Shown: positions 6,376 through 13,303, counted from the stretch's first letter. The stretch: DNA of 23,397 bases from a virus (IMGVR_UViG_3300012001_000033:1-23397); one strand, 5' to 3'. Made by a program: numbers and translations. The notes: generated from the letters alone by a model not told the origin.

Positions 6376-6423
6376 ATGTGTGGGCTAGTATTTCCAACTG
6401 ACAACTGGTATCATACCGCACGA

Positions 6424-6429
6424 TAGAAT
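6424..6429 (+). promoter_or_regulatory. -10 box TAGAAT of a probable leaderless promoter
   Basis: TAGAAT lies seven bases before the ATG at 6437 and no ribosome site is present. A CTGACA element lies 20 bases upstream of it, too far for a normal -35, so the -35 is weak or activator-dependent. Confidence 0.5.
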
Positions 6430-6436
6430 AGACAGT

Positions 6437-6718
6437 ATGACGAATTCTACATATCACGGTGCGACGTTCCTGTTAGCTGAAGACCCGGGCTCTGCACGCG
6501 TTGCAGAAATTGCAAAAACCATATCGGATGATCATTTCCGTGACACACCCTGCTCCCACCATCTTTCACCAACGTTGCCTGTCGGCCTCCCAGTGGACGT
6601 CTATGACCAGCTACTGGCTCATCAGAAGGATCTCGGCCCTTCCGCCCTATTCCTCTTGGTCGAACCGTTGAGCACTACCACTACACCAAAGGCACCTAAT
6701 GTCAAAATCCCTCGCTGA
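6437..6718 (+). CDS. Hypothetical protein upstream of TerL (93 aa)
   Basis: The product starts MTNSTYHGATFLLAEDPGSA and ends in a Thr/Pro-rich tail (TTTTPKAPNVKIPR). It overlaps the terminase start by 20 bases and seems to be co-transcribed with it. The position directly before TerL is where a small terminase subunit often lies, but the sequence has no helix-turn-helix or coiled-coil pattern of the known small subunits, so I do not make that call. The likely leaderless start is described at 6424. Function unknown. Confidence 0.62.
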   Translation: MTNSTYHGATFLLAEDPGSARVAEIAKTISDDHFRDTPCSHHLSPTLPVGLPVDVYDQLLAHQKDLGPSALFLLVEPLSTTTTPKAPNVKIPR

Positions 6719-8135
6719 ACAGCTGGCCTCCCTGTCTGAGGCCGAACGTGAGGCCATCCTCGGTGAACTCAGTCCGGAGGAAGCCGCTAATCTAGAATAC
6801 GATGCCAACTTCTGGCTGCGTCCGGAGCAGATCATTCCGGATGGTGATTGGTATATAACGGCTCTGGTCAGCGGACGCGGGTTCGGAAAAACGCTCGCCA
6901 TGAGTCAGTGGGTCCGCAAGAAGGCTATGGAGAATCCGGGCTGCCGTATTGCCATTGCAGCACGTACCACTGCCGACCTCCGCAACACGGTGGTCACAGG
7001 CGAGTCCGGCATCCTTGCAGTACACCCTGAGGCTGACCGTCCCGAGTACAAGCCCTCCACCACGTCCCTGCACTGGCCGAACGGCTCCAGCGCCCTGCTG
7101 CTTTCCTCTGAGGCCCCCGACTCCGCCCGTGGACCGCAGTTCCACTTCGCGGTAGGGGATGAGTTTGCGGCGTGGAAAACCGACGTTGACTCTTCAGGTG
7201 CCACCCTGTACTCCAACCTCATTGCTGCCACCCGTCTCGGTGACAACCCGCAGATCCTATTGGCCACTACGCCCAAGCGTACTGTGATCATGAAGGAACT
7301 GATGGACCTGTCCAAGGACCCGGCTGAGAAAATCAATATCGTACGCGGATCCACCTTCGAGAATACCTCACTTTCTCCAAAGTATATCGACAACCTTGTC
7401 CGTCGTTACGGCAACTCTGACCTCGCCAAGCAGGAACTCTACGGCCAGATGCTCGATGACATGGAAGGGCTGGTCTTCAAGCAAGCGATGATTGATGGTG
7501 CCCACCTGCTGGATGATGAAGTCGTCCCTAACCTTCCGCTGCGTATCATTGCTGTTGATCCGTCCGTCTCCGGGGACCCCAAGGCTGCCGACGAATGCGG
7601 CATCATCGCCATCGGCGCGACGTCAGAGAGAGACCTGACCCGCCGACGCGCATACGTGCTCGGGGACTACTCACTGCGTGCCTCCCCAGACGTCTGGGCT
7701 CAGCAGGTTGTGGATGCAGCTGCTGCCCACCGCACCAAGTTTGTGGTGGTGGAGAAGAATCAGGGTGGCCAGTTACTCCAGATGGCGATCAATGCCGTGG
7801 ATAAATCCCTGAAGGTCATGCTAGTTGTGGCAACCAAAGGCAAGGCTGTCCGTGCAGAGCCGGTCGTCATTGCCATGCAGCAGAAGCGTGTCAAGTTCGT
7901 GGACTACATGCCGACACTGGAAGAGCAGTTGCTGTACTATGACCCCAACAACTCGACCTACTCACCGGACAGAATGGACGCCATGGTCTGGGGCATTATC
8001 GCCACGCTGATCTCACCACCGGCAGGGCTGAAGGTCGGCAGATACTCAACTACTTCGGCATCAAACAGAAAACTTCCCACAGGACTGGCAACAGGGCGTA
8101 CGCAGCCACGAATACCAGCATCCAGAAGACGCTAA
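6699..8135 (+). CDS. terL: Terminase large subunit (478 aa)
   Basis: This is the ATP-driven motor that packages phage DNA into the prohead and cuts it. The N-terminal ATPase has Walker A SGRGFGKT (58-65), Walker B with catalytic Glu in AVGDE (151-155) and a coupling motif ATTP (189-192). The C-terminal RNase H-like nuclease has AVDPSVSG (Asp287), VVVEKNQGG (Glu352) and DRMDAMVWG (Asp424, Asp427), the three acidic positions expected. The length matches typical TerL proteins, so it appears complete. AAAGG precedes the ATG at 6699. It stands alone on the plus strand between two minus-strand blocks, with no portal, protease or capsid gene after it; a strong terminator follows at once. Confidence 0.97.
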   Translation: MSKSLAEQLASLSEAEREAILGELSPEEAANLEYDANFWLRPEQIIPDGDWYITALVSGRGFGKTLAMSQWVRKKAMENPGCRIAIAARTTADLRNTVVTGESGILAVHPEADRPEYKPSTTSLHWPNGSSALLLSSEAPDSARGPQFHFAVGDEFAAWKTDVDSSGATLYSNLIAATRLGDNPQILLATTPKRTVIMKELMDLSKDPAEKINIVRGSTFENTSLSPKYIDNLVRRYGNSDLAKQELYGQMLDDMEGLVFKQAMIDGAHLLDDEVVPNLPLRIIAVDPSVSGDPKAADECGIIAIGATSERDLTRRRAYVLGDYSLRASPDVWAQQVVDAAAAHRTKFVVVEKNQGGQLLQMAINAVDKSLKVMLVVATKGKAVRAEPVVIAMQQKRVKFVDYMPTLEEQLLYYDPNNSTYSPDRMDAMVWGIIATLISPPAGLKVGRYSTTSASNRKLPTGLATGRTQPRIPASRRR

Positions 8136-8176
8136 AGAAAGAGCCCTGCCAGTCGTTGGTGGGGCTCTTTTCTTTA
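8134..8176. terminator. Strong bidirectional terminator between terL and the regulator operon
   Basis: AAAGAAAGAGCCC (8134-8146) pairs with GGGCTCTTTTCTTT (8162-8175) around a 15-base loop. The A-rich and T-rich arms give a U tail in both directions, so it can stop both terL on the plus strand and the 8174-8880 operon on the minus strand. It overlaps both stop codons. Confidence 0.9.
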
Positions 8177-8329
8177 GTCTTGACTCTCGGAATCTTCGAT
8201 CGCTTTCTTGATACTGTAGAGCATATCTGTTGAGGATCTTTGAAGGTATCCTGTAATATCGAAGTCCCAACTAGAGTGGTTAGTGCGGTTGGACTGGTTG
8301 TAGAAGTCCAGCGCGGGGTCTGGCACCAT
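8174..8329 (-). CDS. Small hypothetical protein (51 aa)
   Basis: The frame encodes MVPDPALDFYNQSNRTNHSS and ends with MLYSIKKAIEDSESQD, TAA. Its ATG joins the stop of the upstream gene as TGATG, which strongly supports coupled translation, and its stop lies in the terminator. It is the last gene in the unit that begins with the ClgR-like regulator. The sequence is polar with a C-terminal amphipathic helix. Function unknown. Confidence 0.65.
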   Translation of the reverse strand: MVPDPALDFYNQSNRTNHSSWDFDITGYLQRSSTDMLYSIKKAIEDSESQD

Positions 8330-8529
8330 CAGTATTTATCGATCGCCCGTGCCAGTACCCTGCGGAGGTTGCTCTTCTCGGCTGACGTAATCTGGACGAT
8401 GAAGTTTCCCGACCGGGTCTTATTCACCAACCGGAACTTTACATCAATCCCCGCAATCAGACCTGCGATTTCTTGCTTCCAATCTGTGTTCTTGGGGATG
8501 CATACATTGCTGTAGATTACTTTTTCCAA
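8329..8529 (-). CDS. Small hypothetical protein (66 aa)
   Basis: The product starts at a TTG (8529) with an AAGGA site six bases upstream and reads MEKVIYSNVCIPKNTDWKQE. It contains VKFRLVNKTRSGNFIVQI, which looks like beta strands, and a helical C-terminus (SNLRRVLARAIDKY). An ATG a few bases upstream is in another frame and stops after five codons. It sits between the regulator and the 51-aa gene and is coupled to the latter. Function unknown; a regulator partner is possible by position only. Confidence 0.72.
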   Translation of the reverse strand: MEKVIYSNVCIPKNTDWKQEIAGLIAGIDVKFRLVNKTRSGNFIVQITSAEKSNLRRVLARAIDKY

Positions 8530-8538
8530 AACATATCC

Positions 8539-8880
8539 TTAATTACGTGAAGATTCAATCCGGTCTGCAGTACGTCGTAGTGCATCAATAACATCTAGCC
8601 CAAGGCCTTTGCAGATAGCCTCCAGCATTTCACTGGACGGCTCCTTAATTCCGCGCTCCACCTCTGAGATGAAGCCTAGCGAGACACCGCTGCGGCTGAC
8701 GTCCCGCAGGCTGCGACCCTGTGTAAGCCGTTCCTCGCGGAGCACCTCACCCATGTATATTCTCATCGGGCCTATTTTTTGAGAACGTCTGGCAACCGGC
8801 TTCTCAGGTGTGCGCCAGTAAGAGACTCCGCCAATATCTACTCGTACCCTATTGGGGATTTCTCGGGTTTTCGTGGGCAT
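8539..8880 (-). CDS. ClgR-like XRE-family transcription regulator (113 aa)
   Basis: The C-terminal two thirds is a helix-turn-helix domain: [20 protein letters not shown], then [20 protein letters not shown] and an [10 protein letters not shown] helix. The pattern 'GEVLRxERLxQGRxLRxVSxxxxVSLGxISEVERGxKExSSExLxAIC' is that of actinobacterial ClgR-type regulators, which control Clp protease and other genes in the host. The first 40 residues (basic, [15 protein letters not shown]) are an extension outside that domain. It should bind DNA as a dimer; the phage copy could control its own operon or mimic the host regulator. An AAAGGA site precedes the ATG and a good promoter is present. It leads a three-gene unit. 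Confidence 0.9.
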   Translation of the reverse strand: MPTKTREIPNRVRVDIGGVSYWRTPEKPVARRSQKIGPMRIYMGEVLREERLTQGRSLRDVSRSGVSLGFISEVERGIKEPSSEMLEAICKGLGLDVIDALRRTADRIESSRN

Positions 8881-8904
8881 TCAAGCTATCCTTTCAATTC
8901 TTCG

Positions 8905-8933
8905 ATTTTACATCTTTGTATGCGGTACGTCAA
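8905..8933 (-). promoter_or_regulatory. sigma70/sigA-type promoter of the ClgR-like operon
   Basis: On the minus strand, TTGACG (8933-8928), a 17-base spacer and TAAAAT (8910-8905) are read directly; the ATG follows 25 bases after the -10 with an AAAGGA site. Confidence 0.82.
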
Positions 8934-8943
8934 GTATTTAGGC

Positions 8944-8996
8944 AAAAAAGATCCCCGTAGGAGCTTATGGTACCAACAACCGCTCAACTACGGGGA
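8944..8996 (-). terminator. Long-loop terminator after the macro-domain operon
   Basis: On the minus strand, TCCCCGTAG (8996-8988) pairs with CTACGGGGA (8960-8952) as a perfect 9-bp stem. A further GAGC/GCTC pair (8985-8982 with 8964-8961) extends it, leaving a 17-base loop that contains GGTACC. ATCTTTTTTGCC follows. The outer arms are far apart, so it could also be a structured RNA element. Confidence 0.78.
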
Positions 8997-9101
8997 CCCG
9001 GCGCTATGCGCCCAACAGCAGGACTAAAGGAGACAAACGCCCTGTTCTCTGTTGTTTGACCAACAATGTAAATACTACCATCCCCAGACGGAGATTGCAA
9101 G
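8997..9101. other. Non-coding stretch, no gene seen
   Basis: Between the terminator arm and the stop of the macro-domain gene I find no credible gene on either strand. A TTGTT-TGACC-AACAA inverted repeat lies at about 9052-9066, and AAAGGAG (plus strand, 9016-9022) is not followed by a usable start codon. The region is probably 3' untranslated RNA of the operon. Confidence 0.5.
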
Positions 9102-9611
9102 TCACACTGTTGGCTGCTCTACGAGGACGAATTCCACGTCCGATTCCGTCAACAGTTCACGGAAGATGTGCTCCACGTTGTGCTTCGCGAGACCGGCGAT
9201 GCCACAGCCGATCCATGGGAGACCGACCTTGTCGAACCCCTGTTCCTCGGCATCCCGGAGCATCAAGAACGCTGCCCGCTGCAGGAGCTCATAGGATCCG
9301 TTCCGACCCGGCTGGATCTGAGAGAACAGGTTGTAGACGGTCGGAGGGAAATCCATGTGTATGAAGAGGACCGGGCCGTCTATGACCTTCTCCTCCACAG
9401 GTTCCGGGTTGTGGGTGTGAAGCAGTCCGGGGAGGATGTGCCGGTACTTGGAGCACAGTTCCCGATACTCTTCATACATTTCAGGCCAGCGCTCTCGGAA
9501 CGGTACGGCGATCCCGGCCCCCATCAGTCCCTGACAGTTGACACCCTGTGCAAAGGCATTGAACTTGTGTGCGGGATCGAAGAGATCCCCTTGAATAATC
9601 TTGAACGTCAT
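9102..9611 (-). CDS. Macro-domain protein, ADP-ribose binding/hydrolysing (169 aa)
   Basis: The fold is a single macro domain. Visible motifs are IIQGDLFD (about 5-12), NAFAQGVNCQGLMGAGIA (18-35), which forms the Gly-rich ligand loop, and LPWIGCGIAGL (131-141), the second diphosphate loop. These are the signature elements of the Appr-1''-p processing / ADP-ribosylglycohydrolase families. It could remove ADP-ribose from nucleic acids or proteins, or bind NAD-derived signals; in a phage this might counter ADP-ribosylation or NAD-based defence (inference). The ATG at 9611 overlaps the stop of the upstream gene as TAATG. It is the last gene of an operon closed by the terminator at 8944. Confidence 0.92.
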   Translation of the reverse strand: MTFKIIQGDLFDPAHKFNAFAQGVNCQGLMGAGIAVPFRERWPEMYEEYRELCSKYRHILPGLLHTHNPEPVEEKVIDGPVLFIHMDFPPTVYNLFSQIQPGRNGSYELLQRAAFLMLRDAEEQGFDKVGLPWIGCGIAGLAKHNVEHIFRELLTESDVEFVLVEQPTV

Positions 9612-10009
9612 TAGTGGAACTTCACTTTCTTGTTCTCAGAGGCCGCGAGCCTCAAGCCTTGGATGAATTGTGTAGCCTTGCCGTGTGAACTGAATTCGTA
9701 GGTGTAGCCGTCAGCTTCGAGTTTCGGGAGCAACCCCTCCAACCTATCTGCTAGTGGCAACAGGAATCTCTTCTTGATCTCCCCCTCGCAATCGGAGTGG
9801 GCCAGCAAGACCCAGATCACATCCTCCGGGTCCTTTTCCCACCGGCCCATGTAATCCGTCCCCACCGAATCCCATTCGATGGGGGTGGGGTCCGAGTACA
9901 GGTTCTCGCCCTCCTCGATGATCCCGGCAGCGACAGCCACTGCATGCCGCCACCGGGAGAAGGATCCGTAAGGCCCATGCCACGCGTCGTGCGTTGTATC
10001 TAATCCCAT
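9611..10009 (-). CDS. MGLDTTH-type phage protein (132 aa)
   Basis: I recognise the layout of a common uncharacterised actinophage protein: MGLDTTHDAWHGPYGSFSRW at the start, then AVAAG, IEWDS, VLLAHSDCEGEI, PLADRLEGLLP, TQFIQGLRLAAS and a VKFH end. The conserved His/Asp/Cys residues in HSDCEGEI suggest a metal or substrate site, but function is not known. I prefer the ATG at 10009 because family members begin there and an AGGCGG site lies nine bases upstream; the frame is open to an ATG at 10057, which would add 16 residues and give tighter packing. It is translationally coupled to the macro-domain gene downstream. Confidence 0.85.
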   Translation of the reverse strand: MGLDTTHDAWHGPYGSFSRWRHAVAVAAGIIEEGENLYSDPTPIEWDSVGTDYMGRWEKDPEDVIWVLLAHSDCEGEIKKRFLLPLADRLEGLLPKLEADGYTYEFSSHGKATQFIQGLRLAASENKKVKFH

Positions 10010-10064
10010 CAGTGGCACCGCCTGCAGTGACGGCACCAAGGCTTGAGAATGATCCATTGAATCT

Positions 10065-10247
10065 TCATGACCACTTCTCCGGATCGAACCACGCCACAGA
10101 TTCAGCGGCCTTGTCTACAACCCGTTGTGGGGGTGGTGTTAGCTTCCAGTCCTCCAACTCATTGCCGGTATGCGGAAGACCGCTCCAGCGATATTTGGGT
10201 AGCTGATCCAATATCCTCTTGATCGCGGGTACCAACTCTTCCGTCAT
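10065..10247 (-). CDS. Small hypothetical protein (60 aa)
   Basis: The product starts MTEELVPAIKRILDQLPKYR, contains WSGLPHTGNELEDWKLTPPP and ends WFDPEKWS. Its ATG overlaps the stop of the upstream gene by four bases (ATGA). It is aromatic and Pro-rich in the middle. No domain is recognised. It belongs to the operon that begins at the promoter at 10638-10667. Confidence 0.72.
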   Translation of the reverse strand: MTEELVPAIKRILDQLPKYRWSGLPHTGNELEDWKLTPPPQRVVDKAAESVAWFDPEKWS

Positions 10248-10597
10248 TTCTTCGCGTCGAAGCGCTGGTAGGTGGTGGTGGAGACGTAGGCCGCGTAGAC
10301 CTCGGGGAGGTTCTCAGCGAGGCCCTTGGTGTCGGTCTTCTGGCGGGTGGCCGTGACCAGTTCGACCTGCGTGACACCGTTGAGCGTGAGCGCCTTGACG
10401 TGGTCCTCATGCATCAGGCCTGTGATCAGTTCCTTGATCGCTTCCTGCTCAACCTTGTACGGGGCCATCAGCTTGTTGAGTTCGCGGTACCGCTCAACGA
10501 GTTCCAGAACCTCGGGGGTGATCGGCTCGGCACCTTCGAGGCGTGCTGCTTCGCGCTCTTCGGCAAGGGCGGTGGTTGCTGCGGCTGTCTGAGTCAT
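10244..10597 (-). CDS. Hypothetical coiled-coil-like phage protein (117 aa)
   Basis: The product starts MTQTAAATTALAEEREAARL, followed by a long helical, probably coiled-coil segment (VLELVERYRELNKLMAPYKV to about residue 65). A beta-strand part comes next, ending TDTKGLAENLPEVYAAYVST and YQRFDAKK. This pattern, charged coil followed by 'V..R...DTK.L.E..PE....Y....T..RF', is a type I know from phage proteins near recombination or replication genes. It may be a nuclease- or recombinase-associated tail, but that is an inference. AAAGGACAAGAAA precedes the ATG at 10597 and a promoter lies upstream. Confidence 0.8.
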   Translation of the reverse strand: MTQTAAATTALAEEREAARLEGAEPITPEVLELVERYRELNKLMAPYKVEQEAIKELITGLMHEDHVKALTLNGVTQVELVTATRQKTDTKGLAENLPEVYAAYVSTTTYQRFDAKK

Positions 10598-10637
10598 TTT
10601 CTTGTCCTTTGTTCTAAGTGGTTGGCTTGTAAGATAT

Positions 10638-10667
10638 ACACTACGCCACTAAGAATCAGTCTGTCAA
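10638..10667 (-). promoter_or_regulatory. sigma70/sigA-type promoter of the 9102-10597 operon
   Basis: On the minus strand, a perfect TTGACA (10667-10662), an 18-base spacer and TAGTGT (10643-10638) are seen. The -35 overlaps the stop of the upstream gene. Five genes could be expressed from here, down to the terminator at 8944. Confidence 0.68.
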
Positions 10668-10847
10668 GCGCCCTACCCCAGAGATTCTGGAGACTGCGTC
10701 ATCGCTGAGCAGCCAGTACATCCACTCCTTGGTGTTGCCCTCTATAGTGACGTGCCAGTGCTGCCCGCTACGTACAGCGAGGTAGGTGTGCGCCCCGAAC
10801 CTGAATGTCAAAGAGTCTTTGGCCACCGGCTCCGTCTCTGCCTCCAC
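10656..10847 (-). CDS. Small hypothetical protein (63 aa)
   Basis: The frame starts at GTG (10847), reads MEAETEPVAKDSLTFRFGAH and ends RISGVGRLTD. It is beta-rich with several aromatic residues (WHVTIEG, WMYWLLS). The start follows the stop of the upstream gene by nine bases, and the ribosome site is weak. It is retained because it fits the strand and spacing and has a natural composition. No family is recognised. Its end carries the -35 of the next operon. Confidence 0.62.
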   Translation of the reverse strand: MEAETEPVAKDSLTFRFGAHTYLAVRSGQHWHVTIEGNTKEWMYWLLSDDAVSRISGVGRLTD

Positions 10848-10856
10848 AATACGCCG

Positions 10857-11141
10857 CTATGCCGTCAGGGCAATGATCTGTTCGATGATGCCCTCCTCGG
10901 TTTCTGCGTCATCCAGAGACCCCTGCTCGATTAATTCGCCGTCCTGCCAGAGCTCAAAGGAGGTGTAGTCGCCATCCAGCATCCACTCATCATCTTCAAA
11001 CCACGTCTCAGCCAGAAAGATCGTATGGCGGTCACAGTAGATCTCCAGTACAGACGGGAGGTAAAGATACTGCTTATGCTGGAACTCGAATCCGTTTTCC
11101 CAGAGGAGTGATTCAATTTTGTCTCCATGCAGTGCAGTCAT
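10857..11141 (-). CDS. Acidic hypothetical protein (94 aa)
   Basis: The product starts MTALHGDKIESLLWENGFEF and is strongly acidic toward the C-terminus (SLDDAETEEGIIEQII). Start choice is uncertain: a TTG at 11177 extends the frame by 12 residues, but a candidate -10 (TACAAT, 11187-11182) lies four bases before it, so the first in-frame ATG at 11141 is preferred. Neither has a good ribosome site. A perfect inverted repeat CTACA-T-TGTAG covers the candidate -10 (11178-11188) and may be an operator. Function unknown. Confidence 0.68.
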   Translation of the reverse strand: MTALHGDKIESLLWENGFEFQHKQYLYLPSVLEIYCDRHTIFLAETWFEDDEWMLDGDYTSFELWQDGELIEQGSLDDAETEEGIIEQIIALTA

Positions 11142-11211
11142 CTTCAGGCCGATCTTTGGTGGTGGGTTGGTTGTCAACTACATTGTAGCGGTAATATACA
11201 CAGTAACGGTG

Positions 11212-12894
11212 CTAAAACCCTGCATCAGCAGCACTAATTACACCAGTTCCATATTTTTTACGGTACTCTATTGTTGGTTTTATGCCTGTGAAACGGACCT
11301 CGTTTGCTGAACGTTTCTTGGATCCATACCTATTTTCAATATCGTTTTCAAAATACTTTTTCGTCAAAGGCTTGTTCTCTCCTGCAAAGACCGCCCACAT
11401 CTTATAGCGTGAGTATGCCTCCATGACAGGGATGAAGTACTGTGGGTCCTCGGAGAAGTCGATCTCCAGCAGCCCCTCCTCGATAAACTCCCCCAGCCAG
11501 CGCAGGGCCGTGGAAGCGTTTGTGATGGATTCCCCGGCGTGCTGCTTTACAGACTCCGGCGGAGACAGCTTCCTGCCTTCCTTGATGAAGTGGCCCATGC
11601 CGTAGACGACCCACTGCAGGATCGCCGCACGGTCATCCATCAGCTTCTCCTCCAGCCCCTCCACGAGACGGCGTTCTTCCGGAATGTGTGTGATCCCCGG
11701 GATCTCCGCTTCGAAGTGGGTAGGAAATTCGATGACGTGTGTGCGGTCAACGATGGCCTTGTCACGGGTGTTGATCTTGAGGTCGGCGTTGGACAGAACG
11801 AAGATAACACCCTGAGGGGTCCAGCCGGAGGACTTGACATTCAGGGTCCGGGTTTCGATATGCTCATCACCGGTAAACTGTTTGACGAAGTCGTCATCGA
11901 TCCGGTCAGTCGAGCTCGGCTCGGAGATGACGATGACGCGACGGCCACGGCACGAGTCCTGTTCGAAGTTTTGTCCATTGACTTTGATGACCACCTTGGA
12001 GTCGGGCATGGCCGCGTAACCTGCACCGGCCTTGGCCAGTTTGAAGATGGTTCCGCCGAAGACAGATTTACCGGACTGCGGTGGGCCGTTGAGGTTGATC
12101 AAACAGCGAAGCTTAGACTCCCCCATGAAGGCGGCACCCAGCACGCGCTGCAGGTAGTCACGCGAATCTTTGTTAGGGATGGAGCGTTCGAGAAAGCCCT
12201 CCCACTGCTTGGTCCCCGATACAGGTTCCCAGTCAGCATCAAAGTATTTGGTGACAGGACGCCACGGCTCGTGGTCTTCGAAGACCCACTGCAGCTGTCC
12301 TGAGGAAGTGTCCCGCAGGGCATCCAGATCAAGCACCTTATTCTTCATGACAAACCATCGTTGGTCATTATCGAAGTAGTCCCCGGATACAACACAGTCC
12401 GTCCGGAGCATTTTGATCATGGCCGCGATTCCGGCACTCTCTGCCATCCGGTCCCGGAACATACGGTGCCTCGGGAACACGGTTTTGTCGTAGGCATCCC
12501 GAATGCCCTGTGCTTTCTTGTCAGCGTCCGGAATACCGGATACCGCTATCTGCTCCGCATTGCTGTAGCACGCGTCCTGAATGAACTCTAGTGCATCACA
12601 AAGGGCTTCGTAGAAGATCTTGGCAACCTGAAGCGCCACGATTTCGCCTTCGCACGGTGTGTGGATACGCTCATCCCAGAGGTACCAGCGGTTATCACGT
12701 TCAGTGTATGAGAGTAGGTTCTTGAATTTTGAGGCGATTGCAGCGGATGCTGTCGCTTCGGTGCGAGGCAGTGCCTCAGCGGCTTTGTCGTAGTCAAAGC
12801 CTTCGACCCGTGGGGCCTGACCAATCAGGTCATGCCACCATAGATCGAGACGGAGCTCCTTTCGGAGTCTCGCGAGAATATCTGTTTCGCCCAT
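11212..12894 (-). CDS. D5-like superfamily 3 replicative helicase / primase-helicase C-terminal type (560 aa)
   Basis: The protein is the probable replicative DNA helicase. An N-terminal D5_N-like region (about 60-240) is followed by an SF3 ATPase core: Walker A NGPPQSGKS (269-277), Walker B-like VIVISEP (320-326), motif B' KQFTGDE (338-344), motif C GVIFVLSNA with Asn369, and a downstream DKAIVDRTHVIEF (Arg384, likely arginine finger). This order is characteristic of D5/poxvirus-type and phage primase-helicases. The AEP-type primase domain is absent here but is encoded separately at 15258, so the two halves seem split. It would load on the lagging strand as a hexamer. AAGGTAAGGC precedes the ATG. 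Confidence 0.92.
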   Translation of the reverse strand: MGETDILARLRKELRLDLWWHDLIGQAPRVEGFDYDKAAEALPRTEATASAAIASKFKNLLSYTERDNRWYLWDERIHTPCEGEIVALQVAKIFYEALCDALEFIQDACYSNAEQIAVSGIPDADKKAQGIRDAYDKTVFPRHRMFRDRMAESAGIAAMIKMLRTDCVVSGDYFDNDQRWFVMKNKVLDLDALRDTSSGQLQWVFEDHEPWRPVTKYFDADWEPVSGTKQWEGFLERSIPNKDSRDYLQRVLGAAFMGESKLRCLINLNGPPQSGKSVFGGTIFKLAKAGAGYAAMPDSKVVIKVNGQNFEQDSCRGRRVIVISEPSSTDRIDDDFVKQFTGDEHIETRTLNVKSSGWTPQGVIFVLSNADLKINTRDKAIVDRTHVIEFPTHFEAEIPGITHIPEERRLVEGLEEKLMDDRAAILQWVVYGMGHFIKEGRKLSPPESVKQHAGESITNASTALRWLGEFIEEGLLEIDFSEDPQYFIPVMEAYSRYKMWAVFAGENKPLTKKYFENDIENRYGSKKRSANEVRFTGIKPTIEYRKKYGTGVISAADAGF

Positions 12895-12950
12895 GCCTTA
12901 CCTTTATGTGACTTTGTATTTTTATTTTCTTTGTCTTGTATCATTAGTCA

Positions 12951-13232
12951 CTAGGAATCGCGAAGCGTGACCCGGTCTCCGCTGTAGGGGGCGTGGAGTG
13001 TGCGAGCAGTACCGGACTCATCAATGTTAACACGGACCATCCGGGTGGCGGCAGGTAGGTCTGCGTCTCGCCAGCCCTGTTCATTATGGCCATCGACGTT
13101 GGGCTCACCCCAATCTCCGTCAAGTTCCTGAATGCAGATGTATTTTCCGGGCTCATGGTCCAGAATTACGCTGACAAACCGCCAGACCTTTTTGTTGCTT
13201 GTCCTGCGGGAGACGGGGATTGTATCACTCAT
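12951..13232 (-). CDS. Hypothetical protein (93 aa)
   Basis: The product starts MSDTIPVSRRTSNKKVWRFV, with beta-strand-like stretches (VSVILDHEPGKYICIQELDG) and a C-terminus ending RVTLRDS. An AAGGTAAAGAACA ribosome site precedes the ATG at 13232. It is the first gene downstream of a strong promoter at 13304-13332 and lies 56 bases before the helicase gene, so the two are likely co-transcribed. There is no domain or family I can name. Confidence 0.74.
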   Translation of the reverse strand: MSDTIPVSRRTSNKKVWRFVSVILDHEPGKYICIQELDGDWGEPNVDGHNEQGWRDADLPAATRMVRVNIDESGTARTLHAPYSGDRVTLRDS

Positions 13233-13303
13233 TGTTCTTTACCTTGTTTTTCTTATATCGTTAGACATTTATTTTAGCATGCCTAGTCAGTGCTTCAGAT
13301 CAA

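Noticed and set aside
8061-8270. 69-aa minus-strand frame across the terL end
   Set aside because: It runs through the bidirectional terminator and the end of terL; the 51-aa frame at 8174-8329, with TGATG coupling, explains the region better.
8940-9000. Possible tRNA or tRNA remnant
   Set aside because: The stem is 9 bp, there is no T-loop sequence and no anticodon arm; a terminator fits better. No tRNA was found elsewhere by eye.
9168-9614. 148-aa plus-strand frame opposite the macro-domain gene
   Set aside because: The minus-strand product has clear macro-domain loops and is coupled to its neighbour; the plus frame is a shadow.
11539-12303. 254-aa plus-strand reading frame opposite the D5-like helicase
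   Set aside because: It lies wholly antisense to a gene with full SF3 motifs, has no ribosome site and no recognisable domain; long antisense frames are common opposite GC-biased genes.
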